Shown here one piece after another: positions 40,599 to 50,552 of a DNA stretch of 64,000 bases. Position numbers and translations under genes: made by a program. The notes beneath the pieces are model-generated. The model was not told the origin of the DNA, made no database searches, and saw only the letters and a list, made by a program, of their open reading frames with translations. The DNA comes from Deinococcus sp. QL22 (GTDB lineage: Bacteria; Deinococcota; Deinococci; Deinococcales; Deinococcaceae): contig NZ_CP097149.1 in NCBI RefSeq assembly GCF_023370075.1, positions 1,848,501 through 1,912,500 on the forward strand. Reading direction: 5' to 3'. Numbering within the stretch: the stretch's first letter is position 1; each line of letters opens with the position of its first letter.

Positions 40599-43559
40599 AT
40601 GGGCTTTGCTGAAGTCCTGTTTAACCTCTGCCTGTTGGTGACCTGTATTTTTGGCCTCAGCCTGACCTATCAGGAATGGCCGGTGCGCCGCAGAATCCGT
40701 GAGCACGCTCTGCGCGTGGGGCTGGCGTCCGCCTTTTCATTGCTGCTGATGGCTTTTTCTATTCAGCACTACGGCTTCCGTTTTGATCTGCGGTTGGTGC
40801 CGCTGGTATTGGTGGCCGTGCGTTACGGGGTGGGTATTGGGGCGCTGGCGTCTTTGCCCATGCTGCTGTGGCGCTACCTGGAGGGCGGGACTCAGGCTGG
40901 CGTAACGGGGGCCTTCAATATTGCCGCGATGATGCTGATGGTGGGTCTCCTGCGCCCCAAACTCCAGATGTTGGTATTGACCCCCCGGAATAGCTGGTTG
41001 CTGCCCTTGCCTTTCTTGGGCGTCAATCTGGTCATGTTGGCCTTCCCGGATGGCCGGGCGGTGTTCTGGCAGGTGTACCCGCTGGGACTGACTCTCAATA
41101 CTCTGGGGCTGGGCATCGCCACCGTCATTTTGCTGTCCCGCTTTCAATTGTTGCGGGTCACGCAGGCCTTCCGTACCCAGGCGCTGACCGACCCACTGAC
41201 GGGGCTGGGCAACCGCCGCCAGTTCGACGCCGACCTTGCCGAGTTGGATGCAGGCGCACAACTCGTGTTGCTGGACTTGGATCATTTTAAGGTGGTGAAC
41301 GATCAGTACGGGCACGATGTGGGCGATCAGGCGTTGCAGGGCGTGGCGCGGCTGCTGGGGCGCGATGAACGTCAAAAAGCGCGGGCCTACCGTGTGGGCG
41401 GCGAAGAATTTGCCCTGCTGACTGATCTGGGAGGTGAGAGCCGCGCCCGCACACTCGTCGGCGGCCTGCTGACCGAAGTGGCGGGGGTAGGAATGGCGCT
41501 GGCCGGAATCTCTCCTTCCCGTCCAAATGGCTTGCCGCCCACCACGCTCACCATCTCCGCGGGCCTGGCCACCCGCCGCGTCCACGAAACCCCGCATGAC
41601 CTGTTCCGGCGGGCCGATGAAGCCCTGTATTTGGCCAAAACCAATGGGCGCAACCGCCTGGTGTGCAGCCCTGATCTGGCTGCACAGACCAGAAAACCCG
41701 CTGATGCGCGGGCCAGCGGCCGTCCGGCAGAGGCCAGCGCATCCTTCTGGGGGCATCCCGCCTTGATTCCTGTGCAGGTCAAAGCAGCCTCGAACAGCTT
41801 GGAACAAATGGACGCCAAAGCCGCGCCAGCCCGAGCGCGGGTGGGTGAGCCGGGCGTTGCAAAAACGCCTGACGCCGCCCCGCCACACATTGCCCCGCTG
41901 GAGATTTTGCCCCGCTTTACGCTGTGGCAATCGCTCAGAACCACCGTGGATTTGCTGTCTCAGCGGCGCAGTATCACCGACCAGGACTGGGCCGAGTTGC
42001 TGCGGTTGGCGATTGCCTGCGTCGACGGCGCGGAGGCTGGATCACTGAACGTGCGCGAAGGTCGGGAATTCCGGCTGTGTGCCGTGGAAGGCTATGACGG
42101 TGCGCTGGTGGGCTTGCCGCTCACTGAACGGTCTGAGAAGCGTTGGTACGGTGCAGATGTAGGCCACTGGCGAGCGGGTGTGGCACGGGTGCTGAGCGGG
42201 TCAGCTTTGGTAGACGTCTGGACTCAAGCTGATCTGCTGCACGATACCGGGCAGGATGTGGCCTTTCACGAGGGGGGACGGCGCACAGAGTTGCGGGCCA
42301 ATTTGTGCCTCCCTGTGATTCTGGGCGGCGAGGTGGTGGCTCACCTGAATCTGGATTCGTTCTCGTCGGAGGAGGCGTTTACGGCGGCCAGCATCGAAGT
42401 GGCAGGCACCTTTGCACACCAGTTGGCCGCCCTGCTCCAGTTTCAGCAGCGCTGGCGCGAACTCGACTTGTTGGGTGGATTGCACCTCGGCCTTCAGACC
42501 GATGGCGGACTCAGGGCTCTACCTTCTGGCACTCTGGCCCCTGATATCCCGGCAGAAGAAGCCCGCCTGGAACTCCACCTGACCGAAGCCGCACTGGACT
42601 TGCTGCATGCCCATCAAGCTACTTTGTTGCGCTACGACGCCGACCTAGATCAACTGACTTCCCGCGCAACCGAGGGGCATTACCGGAACTTTGGCCCGGT
42701 GCAGTTGCCGCGTGGGCAGGGGCTTTCGTGGGTGGCGCTCGACACTGGCAACATCATGCGGAGTAGCGATGTACGGGCCGACCCCAGAATCTACAGGCGC
42801 GAGCAGATGGGGCACGATTGCATGATGGCCGTGCCGCTCTTCGGGCGGCAGCACGATCCGCTGGGCGTGTTGGTCGTGACCCGTGATGCCCACCGTCCTT
42901 TCCAGCCCGCCGACGAAAATCTGGGTCTGCTACTCGCCAGTGTCGGATCGCGCCTGCTTGAACGCCATGCCCATGTGGCCGACCTCCGGGAAGCCCTGGA
43001 AGCCGCGCTGAACACGTTGGGTGTGGCCCTGGAAGTGCGGGATTTCGAGACTCAGGGCCACTCCCAACGCGTCCGGCATCACGCGCATGTGATGGGCAAG
43101 GCGCTGAACCTGCCCGAAGACCGGCTGATGGCCCTGCGGCACGGCGCGGCCCTGCACGACATCGGCAAACTGGGCATCTCGGACGCGGTGCTGCTCAAAC
43201 CTGGACGCCTGACCCCCAACGAGTGCCTGGCAATGGAGGCCCACGCGCCACTCGGATCGGTGCTCGCCGCCCGTATTCCCTACCTGCACCCCGAAGCGCA
43301 CGCCGTGATTCGCCACCACCACGAACGGTGGGACGGCACCGGCTACCCAGACCAGTTGAGCGGCGAGCAGATTCCGCTGCTGGCCCGTCTGTTTAGCCTC
43401 TGCGACGTGTACGACGCGCTGATCAGCACCCGGCCCTATAAACGGGCCATGCCCCCCGAACAGGCACTCGACCTTATTCGGGCCGGACGCGGCAACCAGT
43501 TTGATCCCGACCTCACCGACCTGTTTGTGGAGCTGTGGCAGGCCGGAGAGATTCGCTGA
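40599..43559 (+). CDS. Hybrid c-di-GMP protein: membrane sensor, GGDEF, GAF domains and HD-GYP
   Basis: The 986-residue protein has five or six N-terminal membrane helices (about residues 5-190, resembling the 5TM-LYT sensor), a GGDEF domain (about 200-350; active site RVGGEEFALL), two GAF-like domains (about 455-620 and 650-790) and an HD-GYP domain (about 800-986; HDIGKLGISD, HHHERWDGTGYP). It may both make and degrade cyclic di-GMP. The RxxD product-inhibition site is not intact (RQKA precedes the motif by five residues). The 177-base gap before it shows no feature beyond a GAGGTGG ribosome-like site. Confidence 0.92.
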   Translation: MGFAEVLFNLCLLVTCIFGLSLTYQEWPVRRRIREHALRVGLASAFSLLLMAFSIQHYGFRFDLRLVPLVLVAVRYGVGIGALASLPMLLWRYLEGGTQAGVTGAFNIAAMMLMVGLLRPKLQMLVLTPRNSWLLPLPFLGVNLVMLAFPDGRAVFWQVYPLGLTLNTLGLGIATVILLSRFQLLRVTQAFRTQALTDPLTGLGNRRQFDADLAELDAGAQLVLLDLDHFKVVNDQYGHDVGDQALQGVARLLGRDERQKARAYRVGGEEFALLTDLGGESRARTLVGGLLTEVAGVGMALAGISPSRPNGLPPTTLTISAGLATRRVHETPHDLFRRADEALYLAKTNGRNRLVCSPDLAAQTRKPADARASGRPAEASASFWGHPALIPVQVKAASNSLEQMDAKAAPARARVGEPGVAKTPDAAPPHIAPLEILPRFTLWQSLRTTVDLLSQRRSITDQDWAELLRLAIACVDGAEAGSLNVREGREFRLCAVEGYDGALVGLPLTERSEKRWYGADVGHWRAGVARVLSGSALVDVWTQADLLHDTGQDVAFHEGGRRTELRANLCLPVILGGEVVAHLNLDSFSSEEAFTAASIEVAGTFAHQLAALLQFQQRWRELDLLGGLHLGLQTDGGLRALPSGTLAPDIPAEEARLELHLTEAALDLLHAHQATLLRYDADLDQLTSRATEGHYRNFGPVQLPRGQGLSWVALDTGNIMRSSDVRADPRIYRREQMGHDCMMAVPLFGRQHDPLGVLVVTRDAHRPFQPADENLGLLLASVGSRLLERHAHVADLREALEAALNTLGVALEVRDFETQGHSQRVRHHAHVMGKALNLPEDRLMALRHGAALHDIGKLGISDAVLLKPGRLTPNECLAMEAHAPLGSVLAARIPYLHPEAHAVIRHHHERWDGTGYPDQLSGEQIPLLARLFSLCDVYDALISTRPYKRAMPPEQALDLIRAGRGNQFDPDLTDLFVELWQAGEIR

Positions 43560-43580
43560 GCTGGAGTTGCTTCTCCGCGC

Positions 43581-44552
43581 TCAGGCCATCACTTCTTCCG
43601 TCAAGCACGCCTCAAACGCCGCCGTATATTCCGCCTGATCCAGCCCACGCCCGATGAACACCAGTTCTGTGTTACCGTCGCCCGCTTCCCAGGCATCGGC
43701 GGTAAACAGGTCGCGCACCGCCTGAAACAGGATGCGCTGGGGGTAGCCGTACAGGTCGACAAAACCCTTTACGCGCAGCACTTCGGCAGGGCGCGACAGG
43801 ATCAGGTCGGTCATGAAGCGTTGCCAGCGGTAGGGGTCAAGAGGGCGGGTGGCCCGCAAGGTAAAGGATTTTAGCCCCGGCGTGTGCTGCGCGGCGGTGT
43901 CGGCTCCGTCCAGCACGCGGGGATCGAAGTCGTCGCGGGCCAGCAGCGCGTCGGCGTCCAGTTGGCCCTGCTCTACCCGCACCATTCGGGCCAAGGGATT
44001 CACACCGCGCAGCACGCTCTCTGCGTGATCAAGCAAAACGGGGTCAGACAGGTCGGTTTTGTTCAGCACGATCACGTTGGCGTAAGCCAGTTGCCGCGCC
44101 GCTTCCGGGTGGTCGCGCAGAGTTTGCAGGGCGTGGCGGGCGTCTACCACCGCCACCAGCGTGGTGACGCGGAAGGCGGCCCGCACCGAGCGTTCCAGCA
44201 AGGTTGCCAGCACAGGCGTCGGGTCGGCCACACCCGACAGTTCCACCACTACGGCGTCAGGCTGTTGCTCGCGCATGGCAATTGTCACCAGCGCCCGCAG
44301 CAGGTCGTCGCGGCCCGTGCAGCACAGGCAGCCCGCCGTCAGTTCGGTCACGTCGTCGTTCAGGCGTTCTATCAGGCCGCCGTCCACGCCCGCCTGCCCA
44401 AATTCGTTCACGATGATGCCCAGGCGGTGCGGCAGGGAGCGGATCAGGTGATTGACCAACGTGGTTTTGCCCGCCCCCAGAAAACCGCCGATCACGATGA
44501 CAGGCACACGTTCATCGGTGCGGGGCGCAGGGGCGGGGGAAAGGTCGGTCAT
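43581..44552 (-). CDS. COG0523-family GTPase, second copy
   Basis: The 323-residue protein has Walker [16 protein letters not shown] (about residues 21-35), the metal site C-x-C-C in TAGCLCCTGRDDLL, ELSGVADP (switch) and NKTD, then a CobW C-terminal domain. It is a paralogue of the GTPase at 9646 but lacks an obvious Fur/Zur-type box. The start at 44552 has TATCCT six bases before it; the longer frame from 44690 is unlikely. Metal delivery to an unknown client is the family role; having two copies suggests different metals or conditions. Confidence 0.87.
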   Translation of the reverse strand: MTDLSPAPAPRTDERVPVIVIGGFLGAGKTTLVNHLIRSLPHRLGIIVNEFGQAGVDGGLIERLNDDVTELTAGCLCCTGRDDLLRALVTIAMREQQPDAVVVELSGVADPTPVLATLLERSVRAAFRVTTLVAVVDARHALQTLRDHPEAARQLAYANVIVLNKTDLSDPVLLDHAESVLRGVNPLARMVRVEQGQLDADALLARDDFDPRVLDGADTAAQHTPGLKSFTLRATRPLDPYRWQRFMTDLILSRPAEVLRVKGFVDLYGYPQRILFQAVRDLFTADAWEAGDGNTELVFIGRGLDQAEYTAAFEACLTEEVMA

Positions 44553-44676
44553 GGGGGCAGGATAGCGGGCGGGCGAGGCCGCAAAGGTTTCTTGGTCTTG
44601 ATTGCCGCTGACCAGGTGCAGGGGCCGCTGGATTGTTGCTGAAATGGGAACTGAAATGCCGATTAGGTGGGCTTCG

Positions 44677-47394
44677 CTACAGCCCCCCACGCGGGTTCAC
44701 GTCTACCCGCACTCTGGCCTTCACACTGCGGTCTACCGCTGCCAGCAGTTGCGCCAGCCGGGCGTCGTCGCGGGCACGCAGGAACAGGTGATAGGGGTAC
44801 ACGCCGCGCAGGCGGGCCACCGGACTGGCGGCGGGGCCAAGCACTTCCTGCGCGGTGGCTCCTGCGCCGTGCAGGGCGTCGGCTACAGCTTGCGCGGCAA
44901 TTTTGGCCTTTTCGGGGTCACGGGCGGCAATTTCCACCTGGGCCAGGCGGGCGTGCGGCGGGTAGCCCAACTCCTTCCTGACCCGTTCCTCGGCGGCGGG
45001 ATAGGCCAGCGCGTCGCGGCCCTCGATCAGCACCTTCAGCGCCGGATGGTCGGCCTGAAAGGTCTGCACCACCAACAGCGGAGCGCGGTCTGGGTGCCAT
45101 TCGGCCAGTTGCCTCAGCAGGCGGTGGTAGCGTTCCGAGGCCCGGAAATCGGACACGTTCAGCCACGTATCGGCCAGCGTGACGCCCAACAGGGCCAGAT
45201 TGGGCGGCGCGTCGTGCGAGAGCAGCAGTTGAGTGCCCACCACCACGCCACTTTCTCCGGCATACAGGGGTGTCAGGTCGTCCTGGCGGTCTTTGTCCAG
45301 TCGGTACACTTTCAGCCCCGGCACCAGCTTTTCTACCATCTGGGCAATCCATTCGGTACCGGGGCCGCGTGCCTGCCACATGCGCTCGCCGCAGTTGTCG
45401 CAGCGTTCGGGAATGGCCTCGTGATAGCCGCACTGGTGGCAGGTCAGCTGGCGGGTGTCCTGATGAAACCGCAGCGGCACATCGCAGTTGCGGCACTGCG
45501 GCACATGCTCGCAGGTGGGGCAGCGCAGCAGCGCGGAATAACCTCGCCGGGGCGCAAGCAGGGCCGCCTGTCTGCCGCGCTCATGGACTTGCCGCAGCAG
45601 GCGCACCAGATCATGACTGAGCGGATAGCCCAGATCGGCGGGCGTGAGGTGGGTGCTGCTCAGCGGCCCCAGTTCGGCCTGTTCGGGCGGGTTGGCGTAG
45701 TCCACCACATGCACACGGGCACGGGGCGGCGGCAGCACGGCCCCCACGAAGGGCACACTTTCGGCGGCGGGCGCGGCTCCGACCATCGCCAGTGCAGCGT
45801 CGTGCGCGGCGGCCACGCGTGCGGCCACATCCGGCACGAAGGCCCTCGATCCGGCCTGCAGCTTGTGCGCGTCGCTGCCCTCTTCCAGCACTACGATCAG
45901 GGCGGGGTCGTGCAGCGGCGCGGTCAGGGCCAGATAGGAACCGATCACCAGCCGCGCCTCACCTGACCCGATCAAGGCCCAACTGTGCGCCCGCTGCACC
46001 TCGCTCAGGTGCCCGCTGATCTGAATGGCCCGCGTGCCCGCCGCCTCTGCCAGCCCCGACAAGTGTTCCCAGGCGCGGCGCAAGGTGGCGTGGTCGGGGG
46101 CCAGCACCAACACGCCGCGCCCCTGAGTCAGCAGGCGGCCAATGCGCGGGGCCAGCGTGCGGGCGCGGCTGGTGGGGCGGCCACCGTGCAAACGCCAGAT
46201 CGGGGCTTCGGGCAAGAGGTCGGGGTCGGGCGCTCTGGGCGGGCCAGCGGGAGTGGGCGCGGGAAGTGGGGGCGGCGGGGCGGGCCGCTGCACGGTGTCG
46301 GCCCAGCCTTTGGCCGCCAGTGTTCCGGCCACCGTAGGCGTCAGATGCACCCCCGCCAGGCTTGCGCCATTGGCCCAGGCGGTCAGGGATTCCACCGGGC
46401 CATGCTCTTGCAGCCACGACCACGCGGCGGGCGGCGGCGCAAGTTCGGGCACGTGGGCTGCCGCCCCCGCATTCAGCAGCGCAGTCACGGCGGCGGCACT
46501 CACGCCCGCACCCTTGGCCCACCCACTCAGGCTGGATTGGGGTTCGTGGGCGGCCAGCCAGTGCCAAGCGGGGGGCGCTTCCCGCTCCTGCTGCACGGCC
46601 CGCGTGCCCCCTTTGGCCGTCACGCCGTTTAGCACGCTCGTGCCCACGCCTGTGCCGTGTGCCCACTCGCTGAAGCTGCGAACTGGGCCGTTGGCATTCA
46701 GCCAGCCCCACGCACCTGCCTGCTTGGGGGTTAGGGCTGCCGGGTCGGGCGGTGGCACGGCTTCCAGCCACGTTTCTAGGCGTACGCTGGCGTCGGCCTG
46801 TGCCCAGGGTTCGGCCCTCAGCAGGGTGGTCAGGCGGCTGGCCTGCGGTACCTCATCCAACGTCCGTGCCTGAACCACGCCGCGCATTTTGGGCGTCAGG
46901 CGGAACGCTTCTTCCAGAAGGCCCTGTTCCCGAATGGCGTCCAGCAGATTGGGGGCAAAAGCGGCGGCATCGGCCCACGCCAGCCCCGGCACCTTACGCC
47001 CGAAGGCCGAGAGGTCTGCGTCCTTCACGGCCCGCACGCGGTGGTCATAGGTGGCGTCCCAGCCCACGCCCACCAGGTCGCCCCAGACCAGTCCGGCGGG
47101 CAACTGGGCATCTGCCGCCCATCCGCCAATGCCAGCCGTGGTGGCGGCGGGCACCCAGGGTTGTTCGGGGGCGTCCAGCACCGTCACCACATCTCTGACT
47201 CGGTGGGCACTGACCGGATTTCCCGTGCCCACCACCAGCCCCACCGTCAGTTCTCCGCGCCAGGGCACCAGCACGCGGCAGCCCAGCGGGATTGGCCCCG
47301 TCCAGCCGTGTGGCACAGCAAAGTCCAGCGCCGGAACGGGCAGCGGCACGGCCACCAGCCACGGAACGAGAGAAGGGGCGGCGGGCGGCGTCAC
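44677..47394 (-). CDS. priA: Primosomal protein PriA without ATPase motifs
   Basis: PriA restarts stalled replication forks. The 905-residue protein has the DNA-binding start VPWLVAVPLPVPALDFAVP and a full set of zinc-ribbon cysteines: RCPTCEHVPQCRNCDVPLRF, TCHQCGYHE and RCDNCGERM, and a C-terminal domain (RVRVDVNPRGGL). Walker A is degraded (WRLHGGRPTSRARTL instead of GxTGSGKT) and DEEH is replaced by LEEG in VVLEEGSDAHK. This matches reports that Deinococcus PriA is a pseudohelicase. GTG 47394 was chosen because TAGCCT lies seven bases upstream; TTG 47427 is possible. Confidence 0.9.
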   Translation of the reverse strand: MTPPAAPSLVPWLVAVPLPVPALDFAVPHGWTGPIPLGCRVLVPWRGELTVGLVVGTGNPVSAHRVRDVVTVLDAPEQPWVPAATTAGIGGWAADAQLPAGLVWGDLVGVGWDATYDHRVRAVKDADLSAFGRKVPGLAWADAAAFAPNLLDAIREQGLLEEAFRLTPKMRGVVQARTLDEVPQASRLTTLLRAEPWAQADASVRLETWLEAVPPPDPAALTPKQAGAWGWLNANGPVRSFSEWAHGTGVGTSVLNGVTAKGGTRAVQQEREAPPAWHWLAAHEPQSSLSGWAKGAGVSAAAVTALLNAGAAAHVPELAPPPAAWSWLQEHGPVESLTAWANGASLAGVHLTPTVAGTLAAKGWADTVQRPAPPPPLPAPTPAGPPRAPDPDLLPEAPIWRLHGGRPTSRARTLAPRIGRLLTQGRGVLVLAPDHATLRRAWEHLSGLAEAAGTRAIQISGHLSEVQRAHSWALIGSGEARLVIGSYLALTAPLHDPALIVVLEEGSDAHKLQAGSRAFVPDVAARVAAAHDAALAMVGAAPAAESVPFVGAVLPPPRARVHVVDYANPPEQAELGPLSSTHLTPADLGYPLSHDLVRLLRQVHERGRQAALLAPRRGYSALLRCPTCEHVPQCRNCDVPLRFHQDTRQLTCHQCGYHEAIPERCDNCGERMWQARGPGTEWIAQMVEKLVPGLKVYRLDKDRQDDLTPLYAGESGVVVGTQLLLSHDAPPNLALLGVTLADTWLNVSDFRASERYHRLLRQLAEWHPDRAPLLVVQTFQADHPALKVLIEGRDALAYPAAEERVRKELGYPPHARLAQVEIAARDPEKAKIAAQAVADALHGAGATAQEVLGPAASPVARLRGVYPYHLFLRARDDARLAQLLAAVDRSVKARVRVDVNPRGGL

Positions 47395-47626
47395 AATCTT
47401 CAGGCTAGCGCGGCGGCGGATTTGCAAAGCAGAAGGGGGCTACAGACAGGCGGAGTTGAGGAGGTTCGCGGCTTGAGGCTGGCTTGTATCTCTCGTTGTG
47501 TCCTGTGCCCCGCTTCCTGCACAGAGCAGCCACAGACGGCTCCCTCCAGACTGACGTTGCTCTTCAGATCACAGGCACAAGACAAGGCAGCCTGTTCCCA
47601 CTCCCTCAGGCGTTACGCTGCCGGGC

Positions 47627-48526
47627 GTGTCTGCTCCCCACGCTGTTTCCACTGCCGCTCCTGTGATCGCGCCCTCTGCCCGCTCCGGCGTGTTGCTGTC
47701 GCTGCTGTCGGCCCTCAGTTTCAGCACGCTGGGCATCTGGGGCAAGCTGGCTTCAGAAGTGGGACTGAACAGTTTTACGGCGCTGGCATGGCGTTTTGTG
47801 GGGGTGGTGGTGTTGCTGCTGCCCCTCACCTCTCGCGGGCTGACGTGGCGGGCGCGGGGCAAAATGGCGGGCGTGGGCGTGGTGTATGCGCTGGCGACCA
47901 CGCTGTATTTCGGGGCGCTAGACCGCATCAGCGCCGGAACCACCAGCCTGCTGCTGTATCTGGCCCCGGCGTTTGTGGTGCTGCTGGGCTGGGCCGTGCT
48001 GGGCCGAAAACCCGGCGGCAGGCAGTTGGGCGCGGTGGCGTTGGCCGGGGCAGGGTTGGCCCTCGTGATCGGTATTCCCGGTGCAGGCGATCAGAACGCT
48101 TTGGGGCTGGGGCTGGCGGCAGGCGCGGGTTTCCTCTACGCCCTGTACCTGCTGGCCTCCGAACGCTGGCTGTTGGGAGTCAGTCCTGTGGCGGCTACCG
48201 CGCATATGGCGCTGGTGTCAGGCGTGTGGTTCACGGTGTTGGCGGGCGCAGAAGGCCAACTGAGCGTGCCAACCACGTGGCCGCAATGGGGCGTGATTGG
48301 CGGCATGGCGCTGGTATCCACCATCGTTGCCGTGCCTGCCCTGTACGGCGCAATCGCCCGTCTGGGGGCCGCCCGCGCCAGTTTGCTGGGCACGCTGGAG
48401 CCGCTGTTTACGGTGCTGCTGGCCTTCCTGATCCTGGACGAACCTTTGCGGCCTGCGGTGCTGCTGGGCGGCCTACTGATTCTGGGCGGCGCGGTGCTGG
48501 CGCAGGGGCGGCGGGGCAAGGGCTGA
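47627..48526 (+). CDS. EamA/DMT-superfamily transporter
   Basis: The 299-residue inner-membrane protein has ten hydrophobic segments in two EamA halves; each half contains the typical L-x(5)-P-x-F/L signature, LYLAPAFVVLLGWAVLG in the first and LGTLEPLFTVLLAFLILDE in the second. Members export or import amino acids or other metabolites; no substrate can be named. The GTG start at 47627 is supported by TACGCT seven bases before it. Confidence 0.88.
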   Translation: MSAPHAVSTAAPVIAPSARSGVLLSLLSALSFSTLGIWGKLASEVGLNSFTALAWRFVGVVVLLLPLTSRGLTWRARGKMAGVGVVYALATTLYFGALDRISAGTTSLLLYLAPAFVVLLGWAVLGRKPGGRQLGAVALAGAGLALVIGIPGAGDQNALGLGLAAGAGFLYALYLLASERWLLGVSPVAATAHMALVSGVWFTVLAGAEGQLSVPTTWPQWGVIGGMALVSTIVAVPALYGAIARLGAARASLLGTLEPLFTVLLAFLILDEPLRPAVLLGGLLILGGAVLAQGRRGKG

Positions 48527-48553
48527 TGATGTCGTTCTGGCTGTGTGGGTGTT

Positions 48554-48806
48554 GGTCTAAGAGTCTAAAAGTCAAGGGGTTAAGGAAGGGCAAGAGCTAG
48601 AAACTGGGGCTTTTAGCTCCTCACCCTTGAGGGCGGAGGTTGGGACTCGCAGAGCTTCTTGGTCAGAACGGACTGTCATCATAAACGGACTCGCATGGGC
48701 AAGCCATTCCTCCCCATGAGGACGCCTGACCGCTGCGCCAGCAGAGGGGAGAGTGAGCGCCAGCGATTGCCCTCTCTTGGTTCCTTAGACCCTGAACCCT
48801 TAGACG
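48554..48806. repeat. Dispersed intergenic repeat, full-length composite copy
   Basis: Left end GGTCTAAGAGTCTAAAAGTC, internal CTCACCCTTGAGGGCGGAGG, GGGACTCGCAGAGCTTC and AGAGTGAGCGCCAGCGATTG, right end CCTTAGACCCTGAACCCTTA. About 253 bases between two convergent genes; no gene is visible in it. Confidence 0.75.
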
Positions 48807-48842
48807 CCCTTCCTCCGTCCCACACCCGACAACCACCTCCCC

Positions 48843-49463
48843 CTAGGGCAGTCCCACCAACCCAAACCCGTTGACCAGCGCCACAGGTACGCCCAACGCC
48901 TCCGCTTTGGCGTTGTCGGGTACTCCGGGTGGGCCGGGCAAAATCAGAGTAGGCCGCGCCTCCAAGCCCACGCCGCCGGTATCGTCTAGACGGGTCAGTA
49001 CGGCATCGAATGTCCAATCGGCTGTCCAGAGGCGCTTGAGGGCGTGCAGGGCGGCGGTTCCGGGCGGGGTCACGTGGGCGGATTCGCTGCCAAGTTCTCC
49101 GGGGCGGCGCAGATGCACGTCCCGAATGGCGACCCCAGCTATGCCTGATCCGGCCAGCCCAGCATTCGCCAGAGCGCGGTAAAACACCTGCACCGCGTCG
49201 TCAAGCAGGTAGCTGGTGCGGACCACCTCCTGCGCCCGAAAGCACAGCGCCTCCAGGTGGTCTTCATCTATCCGCGCCGGATTGATCAGCGAAAACAGCC
49301 GCCGAATCTGTTCGGGCAAGTTCGCGCCCCGGTAAAAGCCTTCCTCGAAGCCCGCCGGAACCACCATGCCGCCCGGCAGTTCTGGCTCCCGCGCCGCCAA
49401 TCGGTGAGATTCGGCTCCTACACGGCCTTCTGGTTGCCGTGCCGCCTCTGCAAAGGTGAGCAT
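48843..49463 (-). CDS. Conserved hypothetical protein
   Basis: The 206-residue soluble protein is not recognised. Notable segments are [57 protein letters not shown] and [23 protein letters not shown]. The sequence is alpha/beta-like with no membrane segment. TACACT precedes the ATG by five bases, so the gene is leaderless. It lies upstream of a dispersed repeat and converges on the EamA gene. No function is proposed. Confidence 0.6.
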   Translation of the reverse strand: MLTFAEAARQPEGRVGAESHRLAAREPELPGGMVVPAGFEEGFYRGANLPEQIRRLFSLINPARIDEDHLEALCFRAQEVVRTSYLLDDAVQVFYRALANAGLAGSGIAGVAIRDVHLRRPGELGSESAHVTPPGTAALHALKRLWTADWTFDAVLTRLDDTGGVGLEARPTLILPGPPGVPDNAKAEALGVPVALVNGFGLVGLP

Positions 49464-49586
49464 AAGTCAGTGTAGCGGCAGGCCAGCGAAGGTAAATTAA
49501 GGCAGAGCTGGAATTTCCTTTGCCTCCGTCTCCCGGGGGTGAGGTACTGGGCGAATTCTCCTGTCCACTCCGCCAACACGGCCCGC

Positions 49587-50411
49587 TCAGTCGCCCAGGC
49601 GGTTTCGCAGCCACGCCTTGACCGTACTGGCCCCCGGCGTATCGCGTACCAGCACGGCCAGAAAGCCTGTGGGCACAGCGGCGACCACCAGCACACGGTC
49701 TGCGTACTCCACCTGCACGGCGCGGGGCAGATTGGATGTACCGATGTGCGGGCCACCAAGCCGGGCCGCCATGACCAACACGCGCACCGATGGGCCGAGT
49801 TCGCTGGGCAGCGCCGCGCCCCAGCTTTCTTGCAGCACCCCCTCAGTGTCGTACTGCGCCACCGCCGCCACCCCTGGCAGCGCGCCGAGGCCCGTCATCA
49901 GGGCGCGGTTGGGTTCTGGGTCAAAGGGTGGGGGGGCGGCAGCCAGAGCACCAGCGCCTTCATGGAGCTGTGCGCTGTGCGCTGTCTCAGCTTCGATCAC
50001 ACTGGCTTCAATTACACTGGCCGAAAGGACAGCTTCCAGCCCGTCGCCCAGCCAGCCGCGCAGGGCCGGAAACAGCGTGCCGGGCGTAATGGGCTTGCGC
50101 AGCACGTCCAGCACACCGAGTTCGAGCGCCTGTGCCCGCAGTTCGTCTTCTACCACCCCCGTCATCAGCACCACGGGCAAATCGGGCCGCTGCTCACGCA
50201 ACATCCGGGCCAGATCCAGCCCGCTTTCTCCCGGCATCCTCACATCCGACAGCACCAGCGCCGTTTCGGGCGTCAGGGCGTCGAGGGCACTGCTGGCTCC
50301 ATCGGCCAAACGCACCGACAGATGTGGGGCCAGCAGGCGGGCCAGCATCAGCCTCACGCCAGAACTGTCATCCACGATCAGGATGGTACGCGGCGGGGTT
50401 GGGACAGACAT
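49587..50411 (-). CDS. Response regulator with a roadblock/LC7-like output domain
   Basis: The 274-residue protein has an N-terminal receiver domain (about residues 8-125): acidic pair VDDSS, phospho-acceptor in LVLSDVRMPGESG, VVLMTGV and Lys in VLRKPITPG. After a linker with an ASVIEASVIEA duplication, the last 105 residues (GALPGVAAVAQYDTEGVLQESWG through RVLVVAAVPTGFLAVLVRD) match the roadblock/LC7 fold of MglB-type small-GTPase regulators. It may link phosphorelay signalling to a GTPase. No histidine kinase or GTPase is adjacent. TAGGCT lies seven bases before the ATG. Confidence 0.8.
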   Translation of the reverse strand: MSVPTPPRTILIVDDSSGVRLMLARLLAPHLSVRLADGASSALDALTPETALVLSDVRMPGESGLDLARMLREQRPDLPVVLMTGVVEDELRAQALELGVLDVLRKPITPGTLFPALRGWLGDGLEAVLSASVIEASVIEAETAHSAQLHEGAGALAAAPPPFDPEPNRALMTGLGALPGVAAVAQYDTEGVLQESWGAALPSELGPSVRVLVMAARLGGPHIGTSNLPRAVQVEYADRVLVVAAVPTGFLAVLVRDTPGASTVKAWLRNRLGD

Positions 50412-50552
50412 GTGGCCGAGCCTACCGGGTTGTCAGTGACGCAGACCTTACGTGTCAGGTGAGTTTGGTGTTGTTTATCACTATCAATATGTGCTGGAAG
50501 TCAGCACTCCAAGCAGGCGCTCAGGGCAGACCGGGCGGGTATCCTGCATGCT

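Noticed and set aside
44602..45966. 454-codon plus-strand ORF opposite priA
   Set aside because: Antisense to a confidently identified gene; composition atypical of protein.
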